Shown here: piece after piece, positions 47,390 through 58,585 of the stretch
How positions within the stretch are numbered: position 1 is the first letter of the stretch
Layout: the number at the start of each line of letters is the position of its first letter
Assembly (NCBI GenBank): GCA_003550305.1
Contig: QKYT01000264.1
Location: 1 to 64,000 of the forward strand
Origin: Glomus cerebriforme
Lineage: Eukaryota > Glomeromycota > Glomeromycetes > Glomerales > Glomeraceae
Direction: 5' to 3'
Length of the DNA stretch: 64,000 nt
The notes under the pieces: generated by a model
Databases searched by the model: none
The model's input: the letters and a program-made list of their open reading frames with translations, nothing else
What the model was told of the DNA's origin: nothing
Position numbers and translations under genes: made by a program

Positions 47390-48660
47390 TCTCGGATGTT
47401 CGGCCTATACGATGCTTGACGATCTTTGTTTCAGGTTTTTTTTTTTTAATTCTAGAAAAAATACTTTGTGGGGCATCGTCAGTTTCAGATTTACTTTTTT
47501 AAACCCCAAAAAAGAAACACTTTGTAGAGCATCATTATTTATAAATTTAAAAATAACTTAACATTGCGTTTTATATAAAAAAAAAAAACTTCTTTATACC
47601 TGATCTAAAAAAAAACAGAAATAACGTTCAAATACGGTAACAATAAGCCTCTCATTCAAGCATTTCTTTTTATACCTAAGAACAATAATGTTTCTTTTAA
47701 AAAATTACATGCTTACAATGGCTTATATTCTTTCTCATTTCACTTTTAATAGTTATAGCTTCAAATAATTTCAAATGATTTATAAACCTACATGTATGAT
47801 ATCATCTTTTGTTTCATAAATTGAAATTACGATATTAAATATTTAGGATAATTAAGTAACCGACCTGAATTATGATGATTTTGGCCTGCATATAAGGCAT
47901 TATGCGCAAATAAAGGGTTTAATTTTCGGAAAATTTTCCGAGGTGGATTAGTAAGCAATAAATTTTTTTATTGACCTAAATTATTATAGTTTTAAATATT
48001 GGTATATCATTTTATATTTATTTATTTATTAGTTAGGTATTATTTATAATAATAAACTAATTTAGGTTTAGTATTTAAGGCTCTAATTTAAGCATAAATA
48101 TCACAGGGTATGATGCAAAATAGGTTAGGATACATTACATAAACGTGGAGTTTGATATGCATGATTAATTAAACTATCTGATATTAGACTTTCACACTAA
48201 AAATAAAAGAATTTCTTTTTAATGTTACGAACAAAAAAAAAATGGGTTTATTGTTCTTTTAATGTAACTTATTAATTATACGATGAGTAACGGTAGCACT
48301 AGTAACGGTAGCAATTCGCATAACTTTATCAAATAAATTAATAATTACAAAATAATATACTTCAATATATATTACTGTATATATATTTTTTTTTTTTAAA
48401 AAAAAAAATATTCTTTATCATTTTATGGAAGTAGTATTTTTATCGTTATCTAATTATTTTTAGATCCAAATGAGATTTTTTTTTCGTTATGTATAAAAAT
48501 GTGAAAATCGTGCGACAAAGTATATAACAAAGTGAAAGTTATATAAATTTGGACTGATTGAACCATTGAAGTGAACACTGAGTGAACTTTATTTCTAATC
48601 AAAAATACAATATATCTTTAATATTCAAATGTTTATAAATAACAATATAATGTTGTATTA
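47390..48660 (+). repeat. Segmental duplication downstream of P3, copy 1
   Basis: Same-strand homology to about 52130-53480. Anchors are ACGATGCTTGACGATCTTTG/TATGACGATCTTT, TTCAAATGATTTCAAATGA (47760, 52520), CTAATTTAGGTTTAG (48057, 52875) and ACATAAACG (48137, 52962). T12A11 lies at 48386-48408. Short frames (47373-47561) are not conserved in the partner. Confidence 0.65.
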
Positions 48661-49112
48661 GAGACGGAAGTCCAATAATGATATTATCCATTTAATACAT
48701 AGGAGTGTAGCACAAGCTGGGGCGGTCAAAAATAGTCAGCATGTCTATCCCCGTTAATTTTTAAGTTAATGTAAAATAAATATATTATTCATTATTAGGT
48801 TAAATAATGGATTAATTTAAACTGATTTCGACATCTACACGATTAGATATATACTGTATCTATCATAGATTTAATTTTATTATTTTAAAAGACTTTGTAT
48901 AAATTAGGCTGTTCGAAATTTAATTAATAAGTTAGGTAAGTTAAATATTCACATTAAACAAAATTTCTAATTTACTTAACCACAAAATTACAAAATCAAT
49001 GATCCGCAAAATAAAGTTTCAAGAATGTTATCTGTGCGTGAAACCAAATAAATTTTTTTTATAATAATTTATTCTAATAATGTGAATCTTAACATTTTCT
49101 TTTGTCTGAGTA
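48661..49112. other. Gene-free tract
   Basis: Nothing recognisable beyond AT-rich sequence. Confidence 0.5.
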
Positions 49113-49585
49113 CATCACAGTTTTCAAGAGGTCCGATAACCATCAATGGATGGAATGTCCACTGACTATCCATTGTCGGACCCTCCGCAGGTTGGACGTT
49201 AGTAATGGACGTCCACAGACCGTTAGTTATACGTAATATTACTGACGGAAATTTTTATTTGATTAATAAATAAATAAAAAAATTCCTTTTTTTTTTGTTT
49301 ATATAAGGAATCGAACCAGATATCTCTTTAATAATATATCTCACAATTCCAAAATTAGACTTTGTTTTTTTTTAAATTATTTATTTAACCAATAAAAAAA
49401 AACAAAAAAATATATAATTTTTTTAAAAAAGATCTACAAAATACCTGTTATAAAACGATATCGTCAAATTACTGTTTATAAGGTAATTAAACACTTTGAA
49501 CTTCAAATTTACGTTAAATTCTTAACGTAAATTTTACATTTTTGATCTGCAAATGGTCATCAGACCTCTTTAAAATTTAGTGATG
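49113..49585 (-). mobile_element. TIR element with tRNA-like interior, copy 3 (complete, 473 bp)
   Basis: Best complete copy. It is flanked by TA, with inward ends CATCACAGTTTTCAAGAGG and CATCACTAAATTTTAAAGAGG, both continuing TC-GAT-ACCAT. On the minus strand a perfect B-box GGTTCGATTCC lies at 49317-49307, preceded by an A-box-like AGTCTAATTTTGG about 45 nt earlier. The 3' body contains CCGTCAG, GGACGTCCATTACTAACG and CCTGCGGAGGGTCC. No ORF. Confidence 0.8.
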
Positions 49586-50099
49586 TATTATAAATATGAT
49601 TTCATTTCATAATATTAAACAAATAACAAAGTTCAAAAATAAAATTCCCTAACTGAAATCAAGCGAAACATTAAAAAAACCCCCAGACTTTTATATAAAA
49701 ACAAAACAAAACAGAATGAATTAAACCAGGTCACATCATTAAAATTCCAAGCAGTCCGATGACTATCACTTGACAAATAACGTGGATTTACGGTCAACAT
49801 TTTTACTAAAAATTGATGTAAATGCCCAATCAAAGTCCAATTATATGTCCAATAGCTGTTAATTTACAAATACATTATCGGATGTTATTTATGGACAATA
49901 ATCAAACAATACTGATTTATAAAAGTTTAAAATAATTATGAAATTTTAAAATTTTACAATATAAAATTTAATTAGAAATATAATTTTAATGATTACAGTA
50001 ACAATGTGATCAATCAAAACAGTAAATTTTATGAAATAAAAGAAAAAAGCAATTTATTAACTATATATTTTTTTTTAAAAAAATTATTTTGTCTTTATA
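49586..50099. other. Gene-free tract
   Basis: AT-rich, with T9A7 at 50068-50083. The frame at 49633-49833 (minus) is unsupported. Confidence 0.45.
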
Positions 50100-50361
50100 A
50101 AATGAATTATAACTAGTCCAGTGAGATGATTGTAAGTATATATTATTAGGAACACTTATTTGGTTCGATTCCTAATAATGTAAGCAAAAAAAATAATCAA
50201 TTATTTTATTTGTTTATTATCAAATACAGAAAAAAAATTTTTTCCATCAGCAGTATTACCCTCAACTGATGGTCTGATTATCTGCGGAGGGTCTGTTAAT
50301 GAATAGTTAATGGACATTATGTCCACTGATAGCTGCCGGACCACTTGGAAACTTAGTAATG
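50100..50361 (+). mobile_element. tRNA-derived repeat, copy 4
   Basis: A-box TAGTCCAGTG (50114-50123) and B-box GGTTCGATTCC (50162-50172) are 48 nt apart, as in tRNA genes. The body shares CTGATGGTCTG, CTGCGGAGGGTCTG and ends CCGGACCACTTGGAAACT...TAATG. It belongs with copy 5 to a subfamily with ACTTGG instead of TCTTGA near the end. A B-box falling inside a short minus frame (50201-50407) nearby is coincidental. Confidence 0.75.
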
Positions 50362-50859
50362 CAGTAGTTTCTGAAGTAACAAAAAAACCACACAATCTTA
50401 CAATCAAATAATTTTAAGACCTCAAATGATTACTCGTTAAATTTTTGTGATATCTATTAGTGTCGAGATTAAGTATAAAATGAAACTGTTTATGTTAGTG
50501 CGTCAAATGTTCATTGTGCGTCAACTGACCTGACCGACCTGACGTGCCTAATTTCCATAATTTAGGTCGAACTCCTGACAATTTCAACACTTTTCGATTT
50601 ATATGGAACTCGTATTTCACAAATAGTATTTTACTTTCTTGTGTATTCGGATATTTTCCAAAGTCATTCCTGGAAACCCATTTTTTTCTAAATTATATAA
50701 TTCATAAAGAAATTATTTAACATATACAGTATAAACCAGTGTCCCTTGCCGTACGTGCTTTCACATTATGTGTCACTTTATGAGTAATTGTATGGTTGTA
50801 TGGGATAAATAGGTGACGGGATTGCCAGATGTAATGTAACTTTAAAATTTAAAAACTTT
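50362..50859. other. Spacer between two convergent tRNA-derived repeats
   Basis: No gene. GTGCGTCAACTGACCTGACC near 50515 is a locally GC-rich phrase. Confidence 0.45.
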
Positions 50860-51090
50860 AAGTTGAATTTCCAAGTGGTCCGGCAATTATCAGTGGACAT
50901 TATGTCCATAACTATTCATTAACAGGTCCTCCGCAGGTTGGACGTACATAATGGATATTCACAGTCTGTCAGTTGAGGGTAATATTGACGGAAAATAATT
51001 TTTTTTTAATTCATTTTATATTTATTTAATTGATAAATTTTTTTTTAATTCATTTTATATTTATTTAATTGATAAATTTTTTTTTTTTTA
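50860..51090 (-). mobile_element. tRNA-derived repeat, copy 5 (head truncated)
   Basis: Reverse orientation, sharing the CCAAGTGGTCCGG end, GGACATTATGTCC and CCTCCGCAGGTTGGACG with copy 4. The tRNA-like head is missing. Instead a phrase AATTCATTTTATATTTATTT is present twice in tandem (51008-51080), ending in T13A9. Confidence 0.65.
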
Positions 51091-51442
51091 AAAAAAAAGT
51101 ATAGTTAATAAGTCGCTTTTTTCTTTTATTTTCTCAAACATACTACGCGACGAGGTTATCATAAACATCGTAATGGGAACTATCACACATATTACATGCT
51201 TTATCAGGACGACAAGTCTTTTAACATATCGATAAACATTATTAAGTGTAGCACCGATTAACTTCATTATTATTTAGGATATATGTCATTATTAATTATT
51301 TCTATAAATGAGGTGGTAAATGAATGGTAAAGTATAATATATACATTATTACCCTATGAAAAATGAAATCCAAAAAAGTCCGAAATGGTTTCAAAATATC
51401 CGAAAATTGTTCTAAATTTGAACCTATTTAGGACGCAGTAGG
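51091..51442. other. Spacer before the 72-codon frame
   Basis: AT-rich with a GC-richer patch (CTACGCGACGAGG near 51143). No gene. Confidence 0.45.
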
Positions 51443-51661
51443 ATGTTTTCTGTACCTTTTTTTTCATGGGGTTATTGTTTTTTGAAACACATTAAAAAAA
51501 GTGTACACGGGATTGTCCTTGTGCCACCTGTCACCCAAAATTCCACAAAATTTAGAAAAAACGTGGTCGAATTTCGTTCAATGATGAAAGAAAGAAAAAG
51601 AACGACTTTGCATGAGATTATCAACCATTTGGAATCAAGAATTAAATATTTCAAATGGTGA
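51443..51661 (+). CDS. Hypothetical 72-residue protein
   Basis: A frame with protein-like composition. It has a hydrophobic start (MFSVPFFSWGYCFL), a short VHGIVLVPPV segment, then a basic helical end (EFRSMMKERKRTTLHEII, then NHLESRIKYF). No known domain. The N-terminus might be a signal or anchor. The antisense frame is a shadow. It lies upstream of the second copy of the duplication, in the place where P3 lies relative to the first copy, but the two proteins are not similar. It may be a terminal exon or a chance frame. Confidence 0.35.
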   Translation: MFSVPFFSWGYCFLKHIKKSVHGIVLVPPVTQNSTKFRKNVVEFRSMMKERKRTTLHEIINHLESRIKYFKW

Positions 51662-52129
51662 CAAAAATGATTTAACTCACAAAAAAAATATATTTATTTT
51701 ATTATTCATTAAAAAACAGTCATATATATATACAGTAATATTATATAATATGGTAGTACAAGAATATAATAAAACAATAAAACGACCATTTATAGATTTT
51801 TTCTGGGGATAACTAATCATAATATTTTTTTCAAAAAATGTAAATGTAACTTTCCTTAAATTTAACTATTTATTAAATAAATATTTATTGTTTATTATAT
51901 CACACAAATTCGGCAATATGGCAAATTATTCGTGCAATTACTTCTTGTCCCCAATTTATTTTTACCTTCATTTTATTTATTAACAGTGGAAAAGTGGATA
52001 ATTTTCTAACTTTAATATTAGATAACCAAAAAATGTCTCTTGAGGAGTAATTTTAAAGCAACCGAAAGTTAAGTTTATTAATGTTTATAATGCTAGCCGT
52101 CATTATAGTAAATATCCCCTAACCTATCA
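51662..52129. other. Gene-free tract
   Basis: AT-rich, nothing recognised. Confidence 0.45.
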
Positions 52130-53480
52130 ATATAGAGTTCAGGGTCCTCGTTTCATCGTGTATGACGATCTTTTATTTTTTGTTTCATATTTCATGCATC
52201 CCTTAAAAAAAAAATACAATTTCGTCAAAATTATAATTCACTAATCAGGATTGGCATGTATCCGCATAAAAAAAATTTTTCCGCTACTCAAAATACGGTG
52301 GTGTTCATTTAATGATTTCTTTTTATAATTTAGTTGATTTATTATTGGAACAATTATAGAGTGATATTTATTGAAAAAATGCATTTTACTGCATCCATAT
52401 GAACTGCTTAATCATAATCTTAGAGACGGAGATTTTGAATTTTATATTCTTTATACGAAAAATAAAACCACCTCATTTAGTTAGTCAAATTTTTTTTAGA
52501 TTCAATTAATACTATTTTGTTTCAAATGATTTCAAATGACTAAACTTACATGTTTATAGCGTCATACTGTATATTATTTTATAAAAAAAGTCATTCAAAA
52601 TAATATTTAGCCTTATCTAGTATCGAGATATAAGTCCCAAATATTAAATTATTTAAGCATATATTAAGGGGTATATTATAAAGAATTTCCTAAGAATAGA
52701 TGGCGTTTATAAGTAAAAATATTATTTTGATCCTTTGTTTTTTATATTTTAAAAATTATAACTTGTTTAACCTTTAATTCATTTAATATTTGATTATTTA
52801 CGTTATTTTTGAAATAAAATTCTTTTTATCTATTTGTTACATATTTATATTCTGTGGGTTTTATAATTATATTCTAATTTAGGTTTAGAATATACAGAGC
52901 ATATAAAGCATAAATTCATTAATAAATACAGCAAATATGCTAGGGTATTAAGCACACATACATAAACGCGGGGACTTGATGTGCAGATCTAGTGTTATAT
53001 ACTAATGTATAGTATATTCGGAGTTTTCATACGAATAAACAATCATTTTCATTGTTCTTTCTATTGTATTGACCTGTTCAGAGAAACTAAAAAAAAAAAA
53101 AGAGTAACATACTGTACATGAGTACTTCTAAATAAAAATTCAAAAGATCCGTAACCATATCTAATAAATGAGATAAGGATAATTATTATTATATAAAATA
53201 TTACAGTACTTCCATAAAAATACTTATATATATATATATTTGGAAAACAAAGCTTTATTTTCTTATATATTAGGTCATTACTGCTGGTAATGAATTTTAA
53301 TTATTTACAATGAATAATTACTTTCTCCTCTCTAAAAACAAGATGCATAGATTATGCAATAAATTACATATCTTACTGAAAGTGATAAATTTGGATCTGT
53401 TGAAATGAAGGTTGAAATGAACTTTATTACAAAATTATTTTATTAGAATATACAGTTTTAATGGATAATCACAAAAATCT
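52130..53480 (+). repeat. Segmental duplication, copy 2
   Basis: Partner of 47390-48660, moderately diverged with many small indels. No gene inside. The shared end (ATGAACTTTATT / GTGAACTTTATTTC) lies near 53420 and 48590. Confidence 0.65.
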
Positions 53481-54544
53481 CAGTAATTATCATATATTGA
53501 TTACAACTTTTTAAAGGAAAAATTGTTTAACCGACTTTCGATCATCCGATCATCCGTAATGCTAGTTAATACATGGGCCTATAATATTAGGCCAGAACGT
53601 ATAGAATGATCGACAACGGATATTAAGAATTATTATAAATTGCATTATCATGAATATCGATCTTGGAATAACTGTATTTATGTCATTGAATTTTTGATCA
53701 AATTTAAATTTAACCCGGTGCCAATATGAAAGATTTTATTATCTCTGACTAATAATGTTTCAATATAAATGTAATAATAAAAAAAAAAAGAATTGATTTT
53801 CAGATTATAATAAAGCTGTTCGTATGATATTACGATAAACAAAAGTGTACAACATTTTTGATTTAAGATATATATGATGCCAAATTTTTTATCAAAAATC
53901 ACAATATGGTTGGTCCCCTTAAAGTATTCGGTTACAATAAGATTGCCTGATAAACGTTTTCTCGATGACTAACAAGGATTTTAGTAATTCAAATACAGAA
54001 ATTTTGTTTGAATATTAAAATAGTCCAATCAATCGCTGAATTTCTTTTTTAAATAAAATGGTTTATATATATTCACACGAAAATAAAATAATATAATTGA
54101 CGGAACTGTACGTACATGTATAGTACGTCATAGTAGCTATTTATAAAACTCACGTCTATGTACGCCATTAACAGATCATTGTTTAATTTCCTCTAAATCT
54201 TTGTTATATGTCACGCATAGATTTTTTTTTAACGAACGACTATCGTTACTTAAGTATTAAAATATTAAATAATATCGTACATTTTTTTTTTTTGTAGCGA
54301 AAAGGGAATTAAGGTTCAATAAGATAACATAATAATAAGTCTTAAAATATATATTATAGTGAAACCGATAATTGTCAACCAAGCAAAATCAATTAATTAA
54401 AAAAGACAACAATGAAAGCGACGTACGCTCACTCCTCAGCAAAATTTCATTGTCAAGCATATCCCTTAAAAGTTGTACATATTAACCGGATTTAGTTTTA
54501 TACGTATTTCTTTTTAAACGACACTATTTTTGAAAAAAATTACT
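53481..54544. other. Gene-free tract upstream of P4
   Basis: No supported gene; the frame at 53678-53902 (minus) is low-complexity. ACGTACATGTATAGTACGT near 54110 is a palindromic patch. Confidence 0.45.
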
Positions 54545-54553
54545 TATATAAAC
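54545..54553 (+). promoter_or_regulatory. P4 TATA box
   Basis: TATATAAAC followed by TCAAAAAAATTCCCT, a weaker version of the P1/P2 block. It is 86 nt before the ATG, closer than in the relatives. Confidence 0.45.
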
Positions 54554-54630
54554 TCAAAAAAATTCCCTGATAATTTTTTTTTTTTAAAGAAAATGACTTC
54601 ATATTAACACAAAAAAAAACGATATTCAAA

Positions 54631-54879
54631 ATGGCATCAAAAAATTATATACGAAAACGCAGGACATCACGATTATTCAGCCGCAGAATCAATAATTTTA
54701 ATACAATTAGTCGATTACAAAAACTTCCACCGCAAATCATAAACAATAATTTCAATGATTTCAATGATTTCGCAAATAATTTGTTGAATGGAACAAGTTT
54801 TTTTGATAACAATAGTCTTGAATCCTTAATTTTTCCAGCCGGATTTTCGTCTTCGCAAGATATCGGATTTTCTTTTTAA
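54631..54879 (+). CDS. P4: small basic protein of the FFNG/LPAG family (82 aa)
   Basis: It starts MASKNYIRKRRTSRLFSRR (basic), then LPPQIINNN (32-40), an Asn/Asp/Phe repeat (FNDFNDF), NNLLNGTSFFDN (49-60) and SLESLIFPAGFSSS (62-75). The C-terminus is SQDIGFSF instead of SLFP. LLNG replaces FFNG. The MASKN start recalls MSSKN of the gene at 25696 and MLSRN of P2. It has no signal peptide or membrane segment. The ATG is the first in a leader of about 60-80 nt after the TATA box. The TAAATAAA at the stop repeats the arrangement in P1. Confidence 0.65.
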   Translation: MASKNYIRKRRTSRLFSRRINNFNTISRLQKLPPQIINNNFNDFNDFANNLLNGTSFFDNNSLESLIFPAGFSSSQDIGFSF

Positions 54880-54884
54880 ATAAA
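54879..54884 (+). terminator. Poly(A) signal overlapping the P4 stop
   Basis: AATAAA shares one base with the TAA stop and is followed by further AATAAA-like repeats. Confidence 0.4.
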
Positions 54885-55869
54885 TAAATAATTATATATC
54901 TATTTTTTTAATTTTATAACAAGAACATTTGGAGATGATGCATCTTTAATACTTTATACTGTGAATATTTTATTGAAAAAATATTTTTTTTTTTAATAAT
55001 CGGAAATTAAGCCCCGGATTTTCAGTATGACTACCCCCCCCCCCCCCCCNNCATATGTTTCAAAGTTGAAGATCATTCTTTTTAATATCAAATAATTGTA
55101 GGATATTTTTTTTTTCTTTTGCAGATCCGGGAGATAATCTAAATATTTATTTATTCAATGCTTAGATAACTTCTGTTAAAGAATTCTTTTTTACATTTTA
55201 AGTTAGAAATATTAATTTTTGAATTTTTAATCTTTTTTTTGTATTATATACATAAACGGAATATTCTTCGTGTTCTTTGAAAGAAAACTTTTGTTTCGTT
55301 TTTAAGTCTTTAATAAAATATTCGGCTATTTTTAAACCAACTTTTCTATAAATGTTGTAAAAAAATAATTTAAATCGATTGCCCTATTTAACGATTTTAC
55401 GTATAACAATAATCGTTTGTTTCATAAAATTATTTTGTTTACTTGGATATTCGGTATATTTAGAGTGACAAAAGTTGCGTAACAAAGTTAAAAATAATCT
55501 ATCTAATTTTAAGTTGAGCTAAATTAAAGTTAGATAAACTAAAACATCCAAATAAGCAAAATAAGAAATACAGGGAATACAGGGGTAATCTCTTTTTATA
55601 AACGTGTGTGAACAGACGGTGTTTTTTTTTGTTTCAAATTTAAGTTTATGATGTTTGTATTATTGACTATTTATAATTTTTTTTTAAAAAAAATTATTCC
55701 ATAAAAGGAAATTCGGATAAAAATCACTGATTCACGGCTATTTGATAGCTTATTGCATTAAAGAAAATAATATTAGAGATACTCATTTTAGAAAATGTTC
55801 CTAAAATACTTGAAACTCCATATATTGGATGTACTACTGTACAGTACATATGCTGATCAACATTATATT
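54885..55869. other. Gene-free tract with an assembly blemish
   Basis: Sixteen C followed by two N (55034-55051) marks an unresolved homopolymer. T9A8 lies at 55677-55693. No gene. Confidence 0.5.
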
Positions 55870-56312
55870 GCTCAAACTCGACCATGTCCCAGATCAAACT
55901 AAATCGGAAGTTCGATTTCGGTCATCCCAAACTGGAATTTGGGATGATCCATGTCCCAAACTTTAACCATGGCCCAAATCCAACTTGGGATATCCCAAAT
56001 CAGATCTAGAACATGGTCAAGTTTGGGGCATCGAATGTTCCAAACTCGATCATATTCCAAATCCATCTAGGTTAGTTTTGAACATGTTTTGTATGCTCCA
56101 AATTCAATCATGTTCTAAATTAACCTGGATGGATTTGGGGTATGGTCAGGTTTGGGGTATTGAATGTCCCAAACTTGTCCATATCCCATGGGATGTCCAG
56201 GTTAGATTTGGGTCTATGATCATCCTAATCGAAGTTCCAGTTTGGGATGATCGAAATCGAAATTCCGATTTGGGATATCCCAAGTTTGATCTGGAGCATG
56301 GTCGAGTTTGGA
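55870..56312. mobile_element. Fold-back element rich in CCAAA/TTTGGG
   Basis: About 80 bp at each end are inverted copies. The left has CTCAAACTCGACCATG, AGATCAAAC and CATCCCAAACTGGAA; the right, read inward, has CCAAACTCGACCATG, AGATCAAAC and CATCCCAAACTGGAA. The middle repeats the same words (CCAAACTTGTCCAT, GGTATGGTCAGG). It is clearly richer in G+C than the surroundings. A 125-codon frame across it (55985-56362) is a by-product of the repeats. Confidence 0.75.
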
Positions 56313-56484
56313 CTACAACAACTGTTTACAATACTTTTCTTAGACCTTTTCCTACTATTTGACTGTATAATTTGCTTACGTTTTAAGGTACTGTGTTTTT
56401 TTAATTTGGGCATTAGTTAATATGTAAATAATAATTTATTTATTAAATTAAAAGGTAATAATTAATCTTAATAATGATAAACAT
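56313..56484. other. Spacer
   Basis: AT-rich, nothing recognised. Confidence 0.4.
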
Positions 56485-57250
56485 CTTTATGTAATCAATC
56501 TACCTTGACGTTTATTGGACTGAATATTACGAGCAATGAGACCTTTATTACGTCCCTTGTACTTTTGATGAACATTAATAGCAGTAAATCTTTCTTGTCC
56601 AATTTACGTCCCCTATAATAAAAAATAATTATTTTCTTCAAAAAAGAATAAAAGCTTTATTAAAAATTTACTTAACTGTAAAATAGCTGTTACTATTTTA
56701 AGATTTTTCCCACGACGATTACTTAATGCATGGGCGGATTCTGCAGCATTAATATATATATATATAAAATAACAAATAAATTATCTCTAGGTCTTCCTCA
56801 TATATAATATCAGTTTCAGTTTTTAAAAAGTTTAATATAAAAAATTTTAATATGTTTAATTATTATTTAACATGAAATGTCAGAACGCGAACGCGTAAGG
56901 AACAAAAAAAAATTCACCTAATGTTTCAGTTTTATATTTTTGTGATGTCACATTATAATTATATCATACACTCATACCAATATACAAATTAATAGCAACT
57001 GGTATCCGTATTACTCCAAAAAGTGATAATTTAACGCAAAACTTTCACAGGCTAGTAGCTAGTTCATTGATAAATCCTAATCGTTTTCTTTCCAATTAAT
57101 TTCTTGACATTCCAAACATTTTTCTTGTGATTGTTGATTTGTTGCCACATCCTGAGCATATCTTCTTATTTATAATGTCTTGTGGTTCCCATTCATATTC
57201 ATTTATGGTTGGTGATTATAGTTCTCCATGGGTTTTAAATTCTGTTGGCA
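56485..57250 (-). pseudogene. Decayed coding remnants, minus strand
   Basis: Separate readable pieces survive in different frames: ESAHALSNRRGKNLKIVTAI (about 56755-56690), a possible intron, NVHQKYKGRNKGLIARNIQ with SNKRQGR (about 56575-56505), and further upstream EYEWEPQDIINKKICSGCGN (about 57200-57140). I recognise no family. They may be the 3' parts of the hAT-like element that lies just upstream on the same strand, or of a second transposon. Confidence 0.4.
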
Positions 57251-57439
57251 TGATAAAATAGCACACTTTAGGGTCTTGATCCTCCCATGATTGCCATCAC
57301 TTTCTATAGAAGGAATCATTTTTACATACAACATACATAAATTATATACTATATCGTAATATATAAACACAAGTAAACAATTTTATGAAAAAATCTGCAG
57401 TATACTTTAAAACAAGTTTATCATATTATTATTTGTAAA

Positions 57440-58585
57440 GTCAAGCTTTGTCTATTTTGCATTAAGGAGGTTTAATCAAATAATTCTATCCTTTGTTTAT
57501 AACATAATAAATTTTTCCAAATGCTTTTTGTTCAAAATGATTAAATATTATTTGTACAATATGAAGCCCACAACCAATTCGAAAAGCATTTATGCCAGAT
57601 TTTTTATTAAAAAGAGAAACAGCACCATTTTTGTCACTTGACATATATGCCGTATTATCAGTAACCCATAAAATATATTTAGTAATGTCAAGTCCATTTT
57701 CTTGTATTGATTGAATAACTACATTAGAAACTGTCTCACTGTTACATTTTGGAATATCTTTAAGACTTGCTGTAAAAACAATTGGAGATTGTTTTTTATC
57801 ACTCCATACTTAATAGCAAAGAACAAAGTTTTTAATTTCTCCACGAGTAGATTCATCAACCATAATTTCAAAGGCTGGTGCATTCATGATTTGAGAAATG
57901 TGATTATTAATATATAATTGAGAGACATCTTTAAGTCACGTGCATAATGTTGAGGTTGACGTCCAATTTTGTGGAGATCTCCAGTTAAAAATCCATAAAT
58001 TAATTTGGTGCATTCAATTGTAGAACGTATTGATATTTCTCCTGCTTGTGCAATGCTAGTTGCAAGCCAAACTGCATTGGAATTATATTTTCATTTATTG
58101 ATCATAAAGTGAGATTTATTTTATTTTTAAATATAGCAGCATCTGATATTGTTGAAGATTTTCGAACTAGAGAGCGAATTTCTGATATGTGCTGTGATTT
58201 TTGATTGCGCAAGTGCCCAACTTGCTCCAAGTGATTTTGTCCTTCTGATCAATTTTTTTGTTTGATTATGAAGCCTTTTATTTTTCAACTTTAGTTGATT
58301 CTTTTCATCCTCTAAAGATTCATCTGATAGTTGGTGTTTATAATAACTATCAATAGAATTATAGTGATAGAAGTTTGCTCGCATTTAAACCTTTTGGATA
58401 ACGCATAGTTTCAATAAGGTGATTAGCTTCTGGGACCTCCTTATCAGATAATTGTTGAACTGCAGATATTAACTTATTTCGTTGCCAGTCCATTTGGTTG
58501 TCATATTATTACTTTTTTTCAACTTTATCTTTTGTGCTCGTATTTCTTCTTTCAATTGACGAGCAGTGAAGACATTTTCCCGTTA
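57440..58585 (-). pseudogene. hAT-like transposase pseudogene
   Basis: Read on the minus strand: a charged start (MDWQRNKLISAVQQLSD at 58493, with QLKEEIRAQKIKLKK before it in another frame); a coiled-coil-like part (DEKNQLKLKNKRL, 58127-58384); VDESTRGEIKNFVLCY with a catalytic-type Asp (about 57880-57825); DKKQSPIVFTASLKDIP; WVTDNTAYMS with a second Asp (about 57670); and CGLHIVQIIFNHFEQ (about 57570). A D...D...CxxH order is the hAT arrangement. Frameshifts and stops break it throughout. The C-terminal dimerisation domain was not identified. Confidence 0.6.

Noticed and set aside
55985..56362. 125-codon frame
   Set aside because: It lies within the fold-back element and its sequence is repeats of the same phrase in varying frames.
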